DNA of 64,000 nt from Ciborinia camelliae (GCA_025890175.1 JANPYM010000005.1:2318166-2382165); one strand, 5' to 3'. Shown: positions 24,517 to 36,970, counted from the first letter of the stretch. The notes: a model not told the origin generated them from the sequence alone. A program made the numbers and translations.

Positions 24517-24819
24517 TCGCGATCAGCTGCATTTCCCACGTCTGTTGACTATCGACATTGTACCCCCTGGCCTTGTGCGTTCTGACATGCACAGTCAGCT
24601 TTCATATCTTCATCTGCAGCCAGCCCCTCTTTCAATTTCAGTTGTTGTGCGATCACCAATGACCAATGCTGGCTGTCTCGGCCATTGCATGATCCTCGGC
24701 TGGAGTCAGTATGGAAGCACGACGATCAGACCTGCATAAATGGTGTGTCGAAACCCCCACTGCGGTGCTGTAATCACGGATAGGGCATGCCCGCCATAGA
24801 AGTAGATTCAAGCGAATCG

Positions 24820-25300
24820 CGTGCATACAAGCATTAGTGAAACCGGGCTCTCCAATCACTGTCGCCATCATCGTGTAATACAACATTTGTCCCAGCTACG
24901 CCATTGGAATCAATATTTGCAAAATCACTATCAGCTAGCATATCGTATAGGCGCATGCAAGCATCACTCAAACTGAACACTCCAACATTACTGCCAACGA
25001 ATATATCGCATAATGCAATAGACTATTTACTGATAAAGTATTTGGCCCAGCTGCGCCATTGAAATCAATATTGAAACGGCATACTCCGAAATCACTATCG
25101 GTGAACACAAAGTATAATGTAACAGACTCTTTACTGATGAATCATTGGACCAAGCCGCGCCATTGAAATCAATTTTGAGACCGGGCACCCCAAAACCACT
25201 GCTGCCCATCACATCGGATAGTGCCTCAGACTCTTTATTGATGAGGTTTCTGAGCCTCCCGGGAACCCAGCTGCGACATGGAAACCAATGCCGAGAGTTG
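24820..25300. repeat. Degenerate tandem repeat of roughly 105-120 bp
   Basis: Recurring blocks CAGCTGCGCCATTGAAATCAA, ACTCTTTACTGATGA, and CTCCRAAATCACT(A/G)TC appear several times in the same order with many substitutions. The spacing varies, so this is an old array, upstream of the citrate synthase-like gene. Confidence 0.6.
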
Positions 25301-25650
25301 GAAATCTGAGTAGGAAATCCGGTTTAACGGAAATATTAGGTGAGCCACAGTCACCACCTGCAGTGATAGCTGGAGTGTTACTGAATTAAGTTGTGAACCT
25401 GATTGTGGAATATCTCATTGGGTCTGTAAAGCTATGCAGTTCTAATGCAAGATTGCGGTCATACCATTGAATCTCTGAAAATCGAAAATCTCCAGGGTAG
25501 CACTGAGACTTCACTACGTATATATTATTTCACGGAACGCCCATCAATACATCATTAAATCAACAACTACATCCTCAACTACATCTTCAAATACATCGTC
25601 AACTACATCTTCAACTACATCTTCAACAACATCTTTAACAAACGTGCACT

Positions 25651-27310
25651 ATGACTTCTTTTTTCTCCATAGGTAGCCTGCTCTTTGCGGGTCTCGGTCT
25701 ACTCGTGCCTCGCATCAAGAAAATCACTTCAAGTTCGCAAGCATCCTCCGAGAAAGATCACGAAGGTAACCTTGAAATCCGTGATACTCGGACGGGAAGA
25801 TCGTATACAGTGCCCATATCTAAGAATTCAATTGACGCCATAGCCTTCCGAAGAATTTCTACTGCAGCATGGAATAGCACTCCCATAGAGCATTATTCAA
25901 GCGGCCTGAAAGTTTTGGATATTGGTTTTCAAAATACAGCTGTCTGCGAATCACGTATTACTCATATGTAAGTGTTGGCTTTCATTAGATCAATTGTGGA
26001 CATATAATCCTCCCTTTTCTATACTGACGGTTACCTTGAATCATAGAGACGGGAACGTTGGTAAGATCCAATTCAGGCAGTATTCATTAGACTACCTAAT
26101 GGAGCATCATGACTTTACCGAAGTCGCATTTCTGCTCGTTTGGGGTCATCTACCTTCTTGCGCCGAAAAGCAGAACTTTGAGCACGAACTTTTCAAAGCA
26201 TCAACAGCCCCTGATCATGTAATAGACGTGGTTAAAAGTTTCCCGTAAGCTTGAAAAGAATCTCTATACTCCTTCATAGCATATGACTGACATAAAGTGA
26301 CAGACGCGGAACTCCTGACTTCCTTATCATTGTTGCAGGTCTATCAGCATGGGCTGCAGCCTCTCCCGAAGACATCCCTATACACATGGGCGGGAATCTC
26401 TACTCTGGAAAGCCTAAAGCTGTAGACAGCGGAGTCATCCGATCTATAACTGCCCTAGCAGTGGTAACTGCCTTGACATCATGCCATAAACTAGGAAAGA
26501 AATTCAAGCCAGCCGTTCCTGAAAATTCCTTCGTCGGTAATCAACTTCTCATGATGGGAATCGTGAGTCCCAAGACTGGAAAACCGGAGCCATGGATAGA
26601 AAAGTGTCTCAGCAAACTTTGGATCATCTACGCCGATCACGAAATGACGAATTCCACGGCTGCATTCCTCCACGTTACGTCTACACTTGCGGATCCCATT
26701 TCCGGTGGTATTGCTTCTCTACTTTCAGGGTCTGGGCCGCTTCACGGAGGCGCAATCGATATAGCATACAAGAGTTTTCAGCAAATTGGATCCAAGGAAA
26801 ACGTGGCAAAACTGATCGAGGATGTAAAGGCCAAGAAACAAAGATTGTTTGGATATGGACATCGAATCTACAAAACCGTCGACCCTCGCATCTATCATCT
26901 ACGTAGAATGATGGATGACCTTGACGAAAGAATGGCTAGCAATCCTCTCCTCTCAGTCGCATTGGAAATCGATCGAATTGCCTCTGAGGATACCTACTTT
27001 ACATCCCGAAATCTCAAAGCAAATGCAGATTTATATGGCTGCTTTGTCTTTTCTGCTCTGTAAGTTAAGCCCATAGAAAGGATTGAAATAGAATAATGGC
27101 TAACAAGATATCATTTAGTGGTTTTGAGCCAGAGATCATCACCGCGGTAGCTTCGATAGCTAGATCGACAGGCATCTTGGCACACTGGCGTGAGTCGATG
27201 AGTAAGTCATAAATCCAGGCAATACTATAGAAATCCAAATCTAATGCTTTACAGGTGAAAAACCAACCATATGGCGGCCACAACAGGTGTTTACTGGGGC
27301 CGTTTTATGA
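25651..27310 (+). CDS. Citrate synthase-like enzyme
   Basis: The family condenses an acyl-CoA with an oxoacid; homologues include citrate, methylcitrate and alkylcitrate synthases. Five exons (25651-25967, 26047-26244, 26304-27059, 27119-27201, 27255-27310) give 469 aa. Each splice keeps frame, for example ITHIDGNVGKIQFRQYSLDYLME across the first. Catalytic features are present: SGPLHGGAI with the first active-site His, GYGHRIYKTVDPR with the second His and an Arg, and NADLYGC with the probable active-site Asp. The N-terminus is not a basic presequence but a hydrophobic stretch (SIGSLLFAGLGLLVP) followed by a Lys/Ser-rich linker. The protein most resembles the divergent cytosolic or secondary-metabolism branch; substrate cannot be read from sequence. 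No biosynthetic cluster is visible nearby. Confidence 0.85.
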
Positions 27311-28240
27311 GTTCTAGATGGAGAGGATTTCTTTTGATAGCATTGTAAAATGCTGAAGTTATTTCATTTGGGAGAATTTTTTTTACATTCTGTCTCTACC
27401 ACGTTTAATAATTAGAATTTCATTTGCAATCAATATATCTTCGAAATTTTCCACGAGTTGAAGAACATCTGGGAACCTGAGAAATATTAACACGTGCAGT
27501 GTTTGGGCCCGCCCGTAATGGATATATACACCCCAACAATTCGAAAAATTGTCTTGACTTTTCTCTCCTCTCCAGAGGACTTAAGATCTTACCAGTCCAA
27601 TTACGAACCGCCAAAATAATTCTCATCAATCTCGTCTTTCTTCCCGAACGCTGATAAGAAGTGAGGAAGATGATGTCTCCAAGGCCGTTGAGGCCCCCCT
27701 TGCCCGTTTCGTGTTCATCCATCAAGCAATCCTTGGTATGCTCCCACCATCTGTTCCTTCCCTTATGGTCTCAACGTTGAGTTTGCGGCGTGGTCGCAAC
27801 TGCTGTTTTGAGAAATTTCTATTTACGATTACTGATTCAATTTGTCAACATCATCATGTCCTCTTCTCTTCAATATACTTGAACCCAATTGTTGGAGCGT
27901 ACAACATCATTACCCATAGGTATGTTTAAATTTTGGTCAGCGATGAAGAGGGGAGGGAAGAAGACGGGACTGGGGCGTAAGTCTATACATTTCCCAATAT
28001 CTTTCTCGCCATCTTGCTTTATGCTTAGATCAACAGGATGTTTGTTGTATGTACTGACTTCCAATAGTTATCTCGGGGGGTGCATGTATGTCTTCGGAAT
28101 GTCCTTCGCCAGCAAGGCCGGTGAAGTCGCGGCGGAAATTACCTTGGCGGCGTTCCAAAGGGCCATGCAGGCTGCTCGCAAGGGACTCAGAGGTGATGCT
28201 GCGATGACACCTGCGTCCTCGAAAGGGGACAAAGGTAGAG
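27311..28240. other. Region between citrate synthase-like gene and SNF2 relic
   Basis: No intact gene. A plus-strand stretch at about 28090-28240 (FASKAGEVAAEITLAAFQRAMQ in frame) may be an upstream exon remnant of the SNF2 relic, but no continuous model could be made. Confidence 0.4.
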
Positions 28241-29424
28241 CAGAGGTGGAAATTTTCATCCTGGGCTCCTCTTCATCAAAGGAGCCATACTGGCGGATGA
28301 AGTAGGATTGGGCAAAACTGTCCAAGCGCTTCTGGCCGCCTTGTTGCATATGCTGTTATTATGCGATAAGAACTCAAGAGGGCAATGACGAGTACGGACC
28401 GACCTTGTTAGTGGTGTTGCCAGCATTGGTCAACCAATGACTGGTAGAAATAAAAAGCCACTGGAAGTGTTTCAGACTGATCATTTCATACTCTGACCAT
28501 GAATTCAAAGATTCTATGGCAATGTCCACCCTTCCGCATATATTTATGCGAGAATACCCGCGTTTAGAAGCGCTTCCATCTCACCTAAAATACATTTTTG
28601 AAAAAAAGGATCCCAAGTCGTCCGAAGCCCTAATATTAACCAGCTATGAAACTCACAAGAGCCGCACCGGCACCCGAAAGACAAGACACATTCCCGGAGT
28701 GCCGTATAAGAAACCTAGGTTTGATTCTCATGGAAATCCTTTGTGGAAGCGGAAGCCCCGTAAAGAACACCATTGGACAACTCATCACAAGTCGGCGTAT
28801 GCCTTACCGATCGCAGACGAGAGTCAAAAGAACACCGGTCTTTGGTCTGTGTTATTCCTCCAGAATTTCAAGCGGACATTGTTGGCCACCACCACTCCAA
28901 TCTTCAATAGTATCAAAGTATGTATCACCCAGCGTGTTTATCTCTTGACCAAAAAAAATACTTTTTTGTGAGCAAAAGTAACGAACCGTTTTTCTTCTCA
29001 AAAGGATTTGATTGCTTTGATGTCACTAATCTGGCCAGAGGCGGAGACTGTGCTTCAAGCACATCTTATTAGCAATCCGAGCGCCGCGAGCTGGATGGAA
29101 TATATCGATACTTGTGACCTGGATTTAACAGAAGAAATCGAAAAGTTAGACCCATGTGACCCACGCCGACTGGCGGCACTCAATCCAGCCATCTTGCACA
29201 GAGTAGTCAGGAGCTCACGGGTGCATGTGCGTATTGCATCAGAATTCAAGATCGTCTCGGACATGGTCATGATCCAGAGATCACTCTCATCATCTCTGCC
29301 ACAGGCAGATGGAGACCTGATATCCCTGAAACCACTATTCAAAAAGGTCATCAGAAGGACGGCGATTGCAGAGAGGGCGCCGATGGCTGGCGCTCCAAGC
29401 CTTCGTCGGTACTGGGTCTTCTGA
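28241..29424 (+). pseudogene. Truncated and broken SNF2-family ATPase gene
   Basis: The plus strand encodes FIKGAILADEVGLGKTVQALLAALL (helicase motif I, Walker A, at about 28270-28345). A shift of frame near 28385 leads to YGPTLLVVLPALVNQ, then TGA at 28438-28440 where SNF2 proteins have Trp, then LVEIKSHWKCF and EALILTSYETHKSR. Later come TTPIFNSIK, an 87-bp intron (28918-29004), and ALMSLIWPEAE, ending at 29424 after LKPLFKKVIRRTAI. The motif II Asp-Glu box and the whole C-terminal helicase lobe are missing. Together these point to a non-functional duplicate of a SNF2-like gene. Confidence 0.65.
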
Positions 29425-30301
29425 AGAAAGACTCACTAGCTCATGTATCTATCTCATGTTGGACTGTTAGGTTTTTTTCCTCCGAAGAGTTAAGCAAAGA
29501 TGGATTGGATTGTGGGATTTTGGATTATTTGTTGAACACCAAGCATGCATGGTTGCATCAAGACTACAGAATCATAGCTGGGCAGTTGGAGTTGATGATT
29601 TGAGAATATGGAACTAAGGTGGTAATAATTAAGACAAAGGTGCCGAAAGTGTTTTCGGTGGAGTCAAGAGCTGCAGCCTAGAGACCAGTTATCAAGCCCG
29701 AGAGTCGATATTCGCGAGCTGCTGCATGTCAGGCTCATATAATGCAATGGAATAGCTGAGAGGAACCCCCTCAACCAACTTGTCAGAGCAGCCTCGACTG
29801 ATAATGATTCCGGGAAGTTGGAGGATTCATCAAAAGCTTTGGGGGAGTAAAGGACTTTGGGGAAGGAGAAGGAGTACAATATCTATATAAACCTTTCAAA
29901 ATCATTCATAGCTGGAGTCTCTCCATCATGAAATGTACTGATGTTGAGTGAGGCTCAAGACAGGGGGCAGTAGTGGTAGATCATATAGATCATTCCTAGG
30001 TATTAATAGGTCAACGTAGGTAGATCATGCACATTGACCTGGTCCTGCAGTAGGGTAGCCGGTTACCTCAAGCTTACTCATCGTTCAGGTTACTCACGTG
30101 ATGTTTCTATTTCTATTTCTATATTTGGTACCTTATCCATCCTATACGAGCTCGAGAACCTACTTACCCCCTTTCTTTTCTCCTTGCTTTCAAAACGTCG
30201 TACTGTAATATATAATTCTAATCTCAATACTCAATGGGTACCGGTGCTTTACTTTCAATCATTACTATATCATATTCCCATTTTCAATCATTGGTTACAC
30301 C
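29425..30301. promoter_or_regulatory. Intergenic region upstream of the alpha-amylase
   Basis: No gene seen. It contains a CTCACGTGATG word near 30095-30106, about 200 bp before the amylase start, and a short TATTTC repeat after it. Promoter role is inferred from position only. Confidence 0.4.
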
Positions 30302-31993
30302 ATGTCCAATGCCGAAGCCTGGAAAAGACGTTCCATATACCAAGTCCTCACCGACAGATTTGCCATAGATGATGAGAACCATCCAAATCCAGGCCCAGAT
30401 CATGGACTGAGAGAATATTGTGGTGGGACATGGAGGGGAATAATATCCAAACTTGATTATATTCAAGGAATGGGTTTTGACGCCATATGGATTTCACCCG
30501 TTTGTTTTTTCAGTCTCACCAATGGATTAACTTCAGTCACTAACGCTTCCCTTCAGATCTCTAAGAATATCGAAGAAGTGACTGAATACGGAGTTGCATA
30601 TCATGGATATTGGCCAGAGGATATTTATTCCGTAAATCCACATTTTGGAACCTCGGATGATTTACTCGCCCTATCAGATGCGTTACATGCACGGGGAATG
30701 TTTTTGATGATTGATGTGGTTGTCAATCATATGGGTTCACCCCCTACAGTGGAATATTCCAGATACGTACCTTTCAATGATTCATCTTATTACCATCCAA
30801 AGTCATTTGTCACAAACTATGACAATCAACAGGATTGTGAGGAAGGATGGTTGGGGGATGGTCATGTGTCTTTACCTGATTTGAATACTGAAGATCCTAC
30901 CGTGGTACTCACCCTTCAAAGTTGGATCGCAAAACTCGTACAGAAGTTTAAAATTGATGGTCTGAGAATTGATACCGCCAAACATGTCAGGAAGAACTTT
31001 TGGCCGGATTTTGTTCGGTCTGCTGGGGTCTGGTCGGTGGGTGAGGTACTATCAGGTGATCCTAACTACCTAAGTTCATATCAACCATACATCGGGGGGC
31101 TTTTAGACTATGGGACATATTATCCTTTGAAGAGAGCCTTTCATAGAGATGGTGGAAGTATGTATGAGCTTACCAACCTTCTTACACCCGAGTACCGGTC
31201 AAAATTCTGCGACGTGCAGCAGATGTCGACTTTTATGGAGAATCATGATATGCCACGTTTTACCCATGACACCAATGCGGATTTGGCTGTTGTGAAAAAT
31301 GCCATGGCGTGGACTTTACTCACAGATGGCGTGCCAATTATTTACTATGGGCAAGAACAATCCTACTCTGGAGATGGTGATCCTGGCTCCCGAGAGCTGA
31401 TGTGGACATCCAATTATAATATTACTCCACTATACCAGTACATCGCACGTTTGAATCAGATCCGAAAGCTGAGTTGGGATTCAGGGTTTGGTACACATCT
31501 AACGACGAGTCTTTATGTCGAAGATAACGTCGCTGTCACACAGAAGGGCCCCTTGCTCATGGTACTGACCAACCAAGGTAGTCAGGCGAAACCCAAAATG
31601 ATATCAGTACATACCATGTTCAAGGTTGGCACCATATTAGTCGACATCCTCACGGGAGAATCTCTCACCGTCAAACGATCAACGAAAATGACCATAACAG
31701 CCGGGGAACCACGAATCTTCCTCCCACTTCGTCTCGCAGTGAACATTTGCGAGAATATTATTTTGCCGAGTCATAGAGTCATTTCTAGATTAATCATTAA
31801 CATAATTAGTTGCCGCTCGCCTTCGAAATCTGCTGCTGAAATCACCGATTGGCCACACGGGGACTCGGTTTCCAGTCGAGATATCATACTTAAAGAGAAG
31901 GATCCGGTGGCGGGACATGCAGGGGCCAAGATTTTAATGCCGGATGTTGAGCAGAGTTCGTCACCATGGTCTATATTCCATACGGCTGGATGA
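30302..31993 (+). CDS. GH13 alpha-amylase without signal peptide
   Basis: Family 13 alpha-amylases hydrolyse alpha-1,4-glucans. Exons 30302-30499 and 30557-31993 give 544 aa. The 57-bp intron lacks in-frame stops, so the region also reads as one open frame. I call it because it has CTAAC and CAG signals and because removing the CFFSLTNGL... insertion gives the conserved WISPISKNIEE...YGVAYHGYWPED. Catalytic residues are all present: Asp in GLRIDTAKH (about 205), Glu in SVGEVLSGD (229) and Asp in ENHDMPRF (297), with VVNHMG upstream. These numbers nearly match Taka-amylase. The N-terminus (MSNAEAWKRRSIYQVLTDRF) starts straight at the catalytic domain, suggesting an intracellular enzyme. The last 90 residues or so beyond GEPRIFLP are an unusual extension, and the true 3' end could differ. 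Confidence 0.88.
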   Translation: MSNAEAWKRRSIYQVLTDRFAIDDENHPNPGPDHGLREYCGGTWRGIISKLDYIQGMGFDAIWISPVCFFSLTNGLTSVTNASLQISKNIEEVTEYGVAYHGYWPEDIYSVNPHFGTSDDLLALSDALHARGMFLMIDVVVNHMGSPPTVEYSRYVPFNDSSYYHPKSFVTNYDNQQDCEEGWLGDGHVSLPDLNTEDPTVVLTLQSWIAKLVQKFKIDGLRIDTAKHVRKNFWPDFVRSAGVWSVGEVLSGDPNYLSSYQPYIGGLLDYGTYYPLKRAFHRDGGSMYELTNLLTPEYRSKFCDVQQMSTFMENHDMPRFTHDTNADLAVVKNAMAWTLLTDGVPIIYYGQEQSYSGDGDPGSRELMWTSNYNITPLYQYIARLNQIRKLSWDSGFGTHLTTSLYVEDNVAVTQKGPLLMVLTNQGSQAKPKMISVHTMFKVGTILVDILTGESLTVKRSTKMTITAGEPRIFLPLRLAVNICENIILPSHRVISRLIINIISCRSPSKSAAEITDWPHGDSVSSRDIILKEKDPVAGHAGAKILMPDVEQSSSPWSIFHTAG

Positions 31994-34257
31994 ATAAACG
32001 ATTAGAGTATATTTCGGCCGTCGCATAAAGTGTCGGGTTTTCGGATGAACCATTATGTACCTACATATTTAGAAGATATTCTTCGAGATAGATTCGTTGA
32101 ATTCAGTTACACTGCTGTTTTTTTTTCATCTCTTGACAAACTCAACAGGCGCCTGCCTTATTGTTCGCCTCGTCTGTCGTGTCCTAAAGCCTACATACAG
32201 TGTGGACAGACTCCTAGGAGCCGGAGCGATCTCTCCCAGCGCATTTTCCGCATGAAATCAAGACCAACCAACTGCTGCTCCTCCGTCTGAGAACTCGGGT
32301 GTGCCAACTCATAGATATGGGGTGATTCGGGAAGACATCGATGAGTGTGGCGCCTCACCGTCAGTCCACCACATACATATATGATATGGCCCAGCGGCGT
32401 TTTCCGAAAAAAAGAAAAAAAAAATCCATGGCCGGAGTGTTTCAAAGCTATTTGGTGATGGGTAGGTAATTTTACCGTCTTCGTGCATGTATTGAGATCT
32501 CAGTATGTAGGTAGGTAGGTATCCTTTTCTTGTACACATATCGTATTTATTGTGCGAGTATTTTATATAAGATCAGCACTGTTGGTATCTTTACCCCCCC
32601 CCTTTTGGGGAGGGGGATCCCAACCCCAATCCCATGATCAGGTCAGGTCAGGTCAGATTTTTATCTCTCCATGAATCTCCGAATCAATCGTGCGCTTCAA
32701 TCCTGACGACGGGGTTTCAAGTCGATCGATCGATCGGGCTGGGTCGATTTTGTGTAAAATTTAAATTTAAATTTCATGTTAGTTATAACGGGTGGGTATT
32801 GAAAGAAATAGAAGGTGATCGTGATGAGAACATCTATCTATCTCCCTACCTATCTATAATTTGGTGAATGTTCGTTCAGCCAATACAGTTGGATATCCAG
32901 GTGAGTGTAGTTTTATTTATCAGGATTCGGGATGGGAGGATTGAAAGGAAGAAAAGAAGTTGAATGTTTTTTACCTACCTACCTATCGACATGTACCTAG
33001 TATGTAGGTTACATGAGGATCTCAGGAATTTATTCGCAAGTTCGCTTTCTTTCTCGCGGGGAGGGAAGAGAAGAGAGGAAAGGAGAAGATTCATGGGGTA
33101 AGGAGTCATGATATTGGCTGGCAGCTTTTCTGGTGGTGAGATTTTATCTAGGCAGGTGCTCTTGTAATTGTGAATGTGAATTGTGAATTACCTTGGTGGG
33201 GATTGTAATTTTCATGGAAGCTCTTGGGGTGGTGGATGGATTTCCATTTCGTTGTATATGCATGATGCGAAATGATGGATCTTATCCTTTGATCGATATT
33301 AAATCAATGGGATGAACAGAATTGAACTGAACTGAACTAATGAAATGAATAAGATCAATGTATTAAACCAAAACAATAAAACAAACTAAATCCACGAAAC
33401 AAATTGGAACAATAGAACAAATTGAAAAACCATCAGGTGAACAATCCAATCCAATTCACTTAGTACTACATCATCACAGCCCTCCAACTGCTCCCCTAAT
33501 CCTCCCATCCCTTTCAAGTGTAATGGAAGTACTAGATCCTCTCCGAAGCTCCATCCATCGATAAAACCTGTATTTCTCCAAGAAACTACCCTACCTACGC
33601 CAGCCACACCCACACTAACAGGAGTAAGTAAAATGTAAAATCTTCCATATCGTATAATATAACTCGCCGAGGTATGGCTCCCCCCCCCCTTCCCCCTCCC
33701 CCCTCCTGTCTAGATGCCTTAGAACCTTGTTCGACTGTGACGAGGCGGGCTTCGATACTATCCACACCAGTATTTCCACTAAAGATTGTGGTGCGACGAA
33801 ATAGGTACTGAGAGCAAAGAGAAAGAAAGCCCGTCTCGGTCTCGGTCTCAGACCTGACAATTCATCACGGTGTGTGGAGATATCCCGTGCGATGGAAATC
33901 CGATGGTTGGATGGATGGGAGGCAGCTTGCAAATTAACACATAACATACATTGTCCCGGATAGTACCACACACTGAAAAACAAGCATATAAGTACATACA
34001 CGCTGAATTGGAGATTTGAGAGGCTTGCAATCTTCCAACTAGATTCATGTCAAACCCATCTAAAGTACTGTCAGTGAGAGTTTCAAAAAACCAAATTGGC
34101 TTTAGGAAATCGACTGAAAGAAGAGTTCATAAACAAGCCAGTGTATTATCAGTAGCCATGAAATTCATTACTGTATCTCCACATTTCAATCTTAAAAACA
34201 ATCTACTCCGCTTCGCCAAGAACAACCATCATCAATCCAATCTATTCGCCGCTCTCA
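31994..34257. other. 2.3 kb intergenic region between amylase and RPA49
   Basis: No supported gene. It holds polymer tracts (C-run near 32594-32602, C/T-rich tract near 33680-33707), GGTCA repeats near 32640-32655, GATC repeats near 32724-32737, and ACCTACCTAC words near 32970-32985. The 75-codon and 128-codon minus-strand frames at 33386 and 33615 show no motif. Confidence 0.5.
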
Positions 34258-35742
34258 TCATCCTCTCCTCCCGAAGGGCACTCTTGGGAAATCTAATGGC
34301 AACTTCAACTTAGCAGTCCTCCTTTGTGCAGCAGTAGCTTTATCCAAATCCAATGCCTTCCTCCTTGCCTCTGGCAGTCCCACAACCCTTGCACCAATCT
34401 CCTTGAAATATTGAGTCATGTCCTTCGTCTCCAACTTCAAATCTAATTGAAGATCATAAAGATCGACTTCATAATTATCAACTAGGCATGCCAATGCACA
34501 CACGTGAGTAATCAGGAGATCAGATCTGAATTTTGACATGACCCCGGCGTCCGAGTATTTGCGTCGAATATCTTCAATGACGGATTGCGGTATATTGTCA
34601 CCCAGCTTTGTTTTCATTTCTTCGCGCTTGGGTAGCATTCTTCCGCCTCGCATGGGTCGAGAGGCCATGTGTAAATCTAACAAAAGAAGAAGGTATCGCA
34701 AGACCCTGAGCTTGTTAACGCCTGCGGTAGCTGCAGAAACGATTCTCGCCGACACATATCTCGAATTGGTCGTGATGTTCTTCTTTGCTTTGACTGATTG
34801 TTCCCATTCCAAAACCGGTACAGACTTGAAAATCTCACTTCCGATGAGACTATCCACCGTATAAACATCTTTGACATCTTTCGCAGTAAGGTCTGCTTTT
34901 GGTCGTGGTTTGGCTGCATCCGCTTGTTCCTCGAGATCTTTCCTTGATGCCATACCAGATGTAGCTTCTGCCATAGATGCAATGATAGCAGATTTTGCAG
35001 CATCCAACTTCGCGGGCTTGGCACCATCCGCAAGCAATCTTGACCCCCTGTTTGCTGAAATGGCATTCTCAGTGACGGAAGCAATAGCTTTCTTTGCCTT
35101 TTTGGTACCGAAAGTCTCTCCAAGATCGTTTCGAAGCTCTCGGATAGTCTGCGAGGAGTTTGATTAGTATATATTTGAAGGATTCTATGCAATAGACCTA
35201 CATGTTTTGCAAACTCTGCTTCCGTAGCTTGATGTGCTCTAACGCTTCCACGAACCACCATCTTTCGCGCTTCCATAACCTCTAATTTTCCAGTCTTTGG
35301 ATCGTACACACCAACATAATGCTTCAATAATGTATCTGACCCACCCGCTTCTTCCTCTCGTGCAGTATAATCAAGTTTTGGATGTTCCGAGGAATGAAGA
35401 AGGACTTCTGTCGTAGCAATTGCTCCGCTGCGTCCTGGTCTTTGGGGGGCATTCTTGCGAGACTTTGTGAATGGTTGAAGAGATATAGATGCTGGCATAG
35501 CCAGTCCGGGAGTTGATGCTATGAAGAGTCAGCATTTCATGACCTTGATTACTCATTTTGAAACCGCAATGGTTCTCCTGTTCCAAAATGAAAAACATAC
35601 CAATCACAGGTGCCCAGTCATCACCATCTTTCAGAGAAATCTTAACATTTCTCTCATCCTCTATTGCAACCTTTTTGCTTGGTCTTGAGGAACCATCAGC
35701 ATTCTTCTTACGCTTCTTACTTTTCTCAACTTTGTCCGCCAT
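34258..35742 (-). CDS. RPA49: RNA polymerase I subunit A49
   Basis: A49, with A34.5, forms the built-in initiation and elongation module of RNA polymerase I in the nucleolus. Exons 35742-35601, 35518-35202 and 35148-34258 give 449 aa; introns are 82 and 53 bp with GT...AG ends. The joins restore WAPVIASTPGLAMPASISLQPF and AEFAKHTIRELRNDLGETFG. The N-terminal region has the dimerisation-domain blocks LDYTAREEE, LKHYVGVYDPKTGKLEVMEARKM and VRGSVRAHQ. The C-terminal tandem winged-helix part includes LRYLLLLLDLH and FRSDLLITHVCALACLVDNYEVDL. A Lys-rich N-terminus (KVEKSKKRKK) is a likely nuclear localisation signal. Confidence 0.93.
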
Positions 35743-36970
35743 TTTGTGATTGGTAAAAAGCCTAGGTAGAGTATTGTATGAAGCTGCCGGGTGTACGACT
35801 TCCAAATCCTGTCGCAAAGTAAATAAAATTTTGGGAGGGTCGGCAATTGTAAACTTTTTTTCCGAACTTCTGCCAAGACAGGTGAGGCTGAGATTTTGGC
35901 TTAAGGGTGGTGCTTGAGGCTGGTAATTGAGGCTGGTGTTTGCGAACATTGACCAACAATATGCGGGGTTCGTAGGTCCACGGGTATTGATGCTGTAAGA
36001 GTTACCTTTCATTTTCGCTCAGTCTATCTAGGCAGGTTGTAGGGTTTGATGTTGAAATATCTCACGAATAAGCAAGTTAAATCGGTGTCATGTCATGTAT
36101 TATTCAATATTGACCATACCATCCAAATGAATCAATTGATGAAAATAAGTACATATATACCTACCTACATACTTCAATTCTGTAGTAATGCATTAATTGC
36201 AAAATATATATTCTCACCAGTAGATTTAACCAGAGGATTTATAGAACCACTTGTATGAGTGAGACTTCTATAAAAATGAAAGCAAAGTGGAAGAAGATGG
36301 ATTTGGAGACAATTGTCAATCCCGGTCCACTTCGCTCTCACATCTTCCTTCCAAGTTCATATACATCTGGGGAAGATCATCTCCACTCCCTTCTCTTTTG
36401 CGTAAAATGATCGCTAGGTAGCATGAGGAACTATGGCATGCGGGGAAGTTTAAAGTATATCATCAACCGTAACTGCAAAACATAATTGTTAATATCTCCA
36501 GCAGTCTTGGCGGCGACGAGTGCAAGGCATACAAACAAACAATCACTTTCAAGAAACAATTCATAGTGTGCAAGGAAACCAAGTATGAAGAAGAACTTCG
36601 TTTTTTCTTATTCATTCCTATAAGGTTGAAGAAACAAGGTTTTCGGCATCTCAGAGGCAGCTTCTTTCCCATAACTTCTTGGTTGATAAACCCTCATTGA
36701 ACAAATCGACATTGAATTGTTGACCGATCCTGCTTCCTTCCAAAATATTCCACCACTTGCTAATGAGTGTGCGTCACCATACTGATCTTTCCTTGAACAC
36801 CCAGCCACCGATGAACAAAGCGTGAACTCTGAACTTGTTGATGAATACCGAAATGCTGAAAAAGGTGAAGACGTTGGTGCGAGAGATGGCACACCCGAAG
36901 AGAGGTTATATTGTCATAATGTTATGATTCGAGAGGTAAGGGGTATCGAGATCGAGTTGTTGTGAGTTGT
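35743..36970. other. Intergenic region between RPA49 and eL41
   Basis: No gene supported. A 94-codon minus-strand frame at 36608-36892 lacks an ATG at its head and lies in the 3' flank of eL41, so it is probably UTR. Confidence 0.5.

Noticed and set aside
33386..34001. Minus-strand frames in the amylase/RPA49 gap
   Set aside because: No recognisable motif and overlap with polypyrimidine tracts.
36608..36892. 94-codon minus-strand frame downstream of eL41
   Set aside because: No ATG at its start and Ser-rich text without motif; best explained as 3' UTR.
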